A stretch of 64,000 bases of DNA, taken from positions 682,001-746,000 of the forward strand of contig NZ_ATUZ01000011.1 of NCBI RefSeq assembly GCF_000420465.1, written 5' to 3'. This DNA is from Desulfovibrio desulfuricans DSM 642 (GTDB lineage: Bacteria > Desulfobacterota > Desulfovibrionia > Desulfovibrionales > Desulfovibrionaceae). The position numbers and the translations under genes are program-made. The notes beneath the pieces were generated by a model. The model was not told the DNA's origin. It saw only the letters and a list, made by a program, of their open reading frames with translations, and did not search any database. Below, in pieces: positions 62,785 through 64,000 of the stretch. Every line of letters starts with the position of its first letter. Position 1 is the first letter of the stretch.

Positions 62785-64000
62785 ATGAATGCCCACAGCA
62801 CCCTGCGCGAAATCCTGGCCAAGGCGTCGCCCCTCAGATCGGGCGACGTGCTGGCCGGGGTGGCGGCCGCCAACGACGAGGAACGCGTGCGCGCCCAGAT
62901 GGTGCTGGCCGATGTGCCCCTCAAACGCTTCCTGAACGAGGATGTGGTGCCCTATGAAAAGGACGAGATCACCCGCCTCATTCTTGACAGCCACGATGCT
63001 GCGGCCTTTGCGCCCATAAGTTCCTTTACCGTGGGGCAGTTCCGCGACTGGCTGCTGACCGATGCCGCCAATGCAGAAAGCCTTGCGGCGCTGACGGCGG
63101 GCATCACTCCGGAAATGGCCGCAGCCGCCAGCAAACTCATGCGGTTGCAGGATCTCATACTGGTGGCGTCCAAATGCAGCGTGGTAACGCGCTTTCGCAA
63201 CACCATAGGATTACCGGGGCATTTTTCCGTCCGTTTACAACCAAATCACCCTACGGACGATGCGCGGGGAATTCTGGCATCAACCATTGACGGGCTGTAT
63301 TACGGCTCCGGCGATGCGGTTATCGGCATCAATCCGGCTTCCGACAGTCTGGAGAACATCGCAAGGCTCCTGTGCCTGCTGGACGAGCTCATTGCGCGCT
63401 ATGAAATACCCACCCAAAGCTGCGTGCTGACCCACGTAACCAATGCCGTGGAGCTTATCCGCAGGGGGGTGCCGCTGGATCTGTGTTTTCAGTCAATAGC
63501 AGGAACAGAAAAGGCCAACGCCAGTTTTGGCATAGACCTTTCCCTGCTGGCAGAAGCGTGGCAGGCAACGCTTGAGCTTGGGCGCGGCACCGTGGGCGAT
63601 GATGTGATGTATTTTGAAACAGGGCAGGGCAGCGCCCTCTCTGCCAACGCCAATTTCGGGGTCGATCAGCAAACGCTGGAATGCCGCGCCTACGCCGTGG
63701 CCCGCAGGTTCCGTCCATTGCTGGTGAATACCGTGGTGGGATTTATCGGGCCGGAGTATCTGTTCAATGGCAAGCAGATTATCCGCGCCGGGCTGGAAGA
63801 CCATTGCTGCGGCAAACTGCTGGGCCTGCCTATGGGCGTGGACATCTGCTACACCAACCATGCCGATGCCGACCAGGACGACATGGATGCCCTGCTGACC
63901 CTGTTGGGCGCGGCTGGCTGCAATTTTATCATGGGTATCCCCGGTGCGGACGACATCATGCTCAATTATCAGTCCACCTCGTTCCACGATGCGGCCTATC
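62785..64000 (+). CDS. eutB: Ethanolamine ammonia-lyase large subunit, 3' truncated
   Basis: The frame starts at the ATG at 62785 behind GAGG and is open to the window end (405 codons). It matches EutB: LREILAKASPLRSGDVLAGVAAANDEERV, PYEKDEITRLILDSHD, VTRFRNTIGLPGHFSVRLQPNHPTDD, FQSIAGTEKANASFG and LCLLDELIARYEIPTQSCVL. With EutC and adenosylcobalamin it splits ethanolamine to acetaldehyde and ammonia. It lies directly behind dctM, so the transporter is probably its uptake system. No microcompartment genes are visible up to the window end. Confidence 0.96.
   Translation, partial: MNAHSTLREILAKASPLRSGDVLAGVAAANDEERVRAQMVLADVPLKRFLNEDVVPYEKDEITRLILDSHDAAAFAPISSFTVGQFRDWLLTDAANAESLAALTAGITPEMAAAASKLMRLQDLILVASKCSVVTRFRNTIGLPGHFSVRLQPNHPTDDARGILASTIDGLYYGSGDAVIGINPASDSLENIARLLCLLDELIARYEIPTQSCVLTHVTNAVELIRRGVPLDLCFQSIAGTEKANASFGIDLSLLAEAWQATLELGRGTVGDDVMYFETGQGSALSANANFGVDQQTLECRAYAVARRFRPLLVNTVVGFIGPEYLFNGKQIIRAGLEDHCCGKLLGLPMGVDICYTNHADADQDDMDALLTLLGAAGCNFIMGIPGADDIMLNYQSTSFHDAAY

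Overview
The window reads as a chromosome segment of a Desulfovibrio-like sulfate reducer (Desulfovibrionaceae). The evidence is a GC-rich backbone, a TrmD with a fused second methyltransferase domain, a PTS core (EI, HPr, EIID) next to smpB, selA, FliA-type chemoreceptor genes and a TRAP transporter joined to ethanolamine ammonia-lyase. I identified the lineage from gene content only, not from a marker gene search.

Left backbone (1-34.5 kb). A truncated lysophospholipid transporter/acyltransferase/ACP/acyl-ACP synthetase fusion is followed by a LysE exporter, a small lipoprotein and a periplasmic protein. Next come a CI/LexA-like repressor divergent from umuDC, a glycine betaine ABC operon (proVWX) and comEC. 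A long minus-strand run then holds PTS genes with smpB, rsmI-yraN-rnhB and rplS-trmD. After it come a phosphopantetheinyl transferase, an EF-G paralogue, a thioesterase, mltA, a HEAT-repeat protein, an M18 aminopeptidase, selA and folC, ending at a tRNA-Arg(UCU) gene.

Integrated element (34.54-49.60 kb). The 3' 49 bases of tRNA-Arg are repeated exactly at 49,554-49,602, so the DNA between is a mobile element of about 15.0 kb. At its right end are a tyrosine integrase and a HigBA-like toxin-antitoxin pair. Then come a replication block (HTH proteins and an initiator whose gene contains a six-copy iteron array), a short tyrosine recombinase, two large phage ejection-type proteins (547 and 1400 aa, the latter with HExxH), a small exported protein sharing a motif with the 1400-aa protein, a serine resolvase, and at the left end an AT-richer HD-phosphohydrolase/YwgA-like pair. 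There is no terminase, portal, capsid or tail gene. Both ends carry identical paired TTCCCAACAC motifs, probably integrase arm sites. It looks like a satellite or minimal prophage, not a complete phage.

Right backbone (49.6-64 kb). A YqaA-type membrane protein is followed by two chemoreceptor genes, each with a sigma-28-like promoter, and a NhaD-type antiporter. The last block is a kinase-fold protein, a DeoR-family regulator, a DctPQM TRAP transporter behind a strong sigma-54 motif, and eutB cut by the window end. This block looks like a regulated ethanolamine uptake and catabolism locus in which a TRAP system takes the place of the usual permease.

The most unusual parts are the element's virion-type proteins without capsid genes, the shared RG[FY]SDxEI motif, the iterons inside the initiator gene, the HD/YwgA cargo pair and the TRAP-eutB locus.
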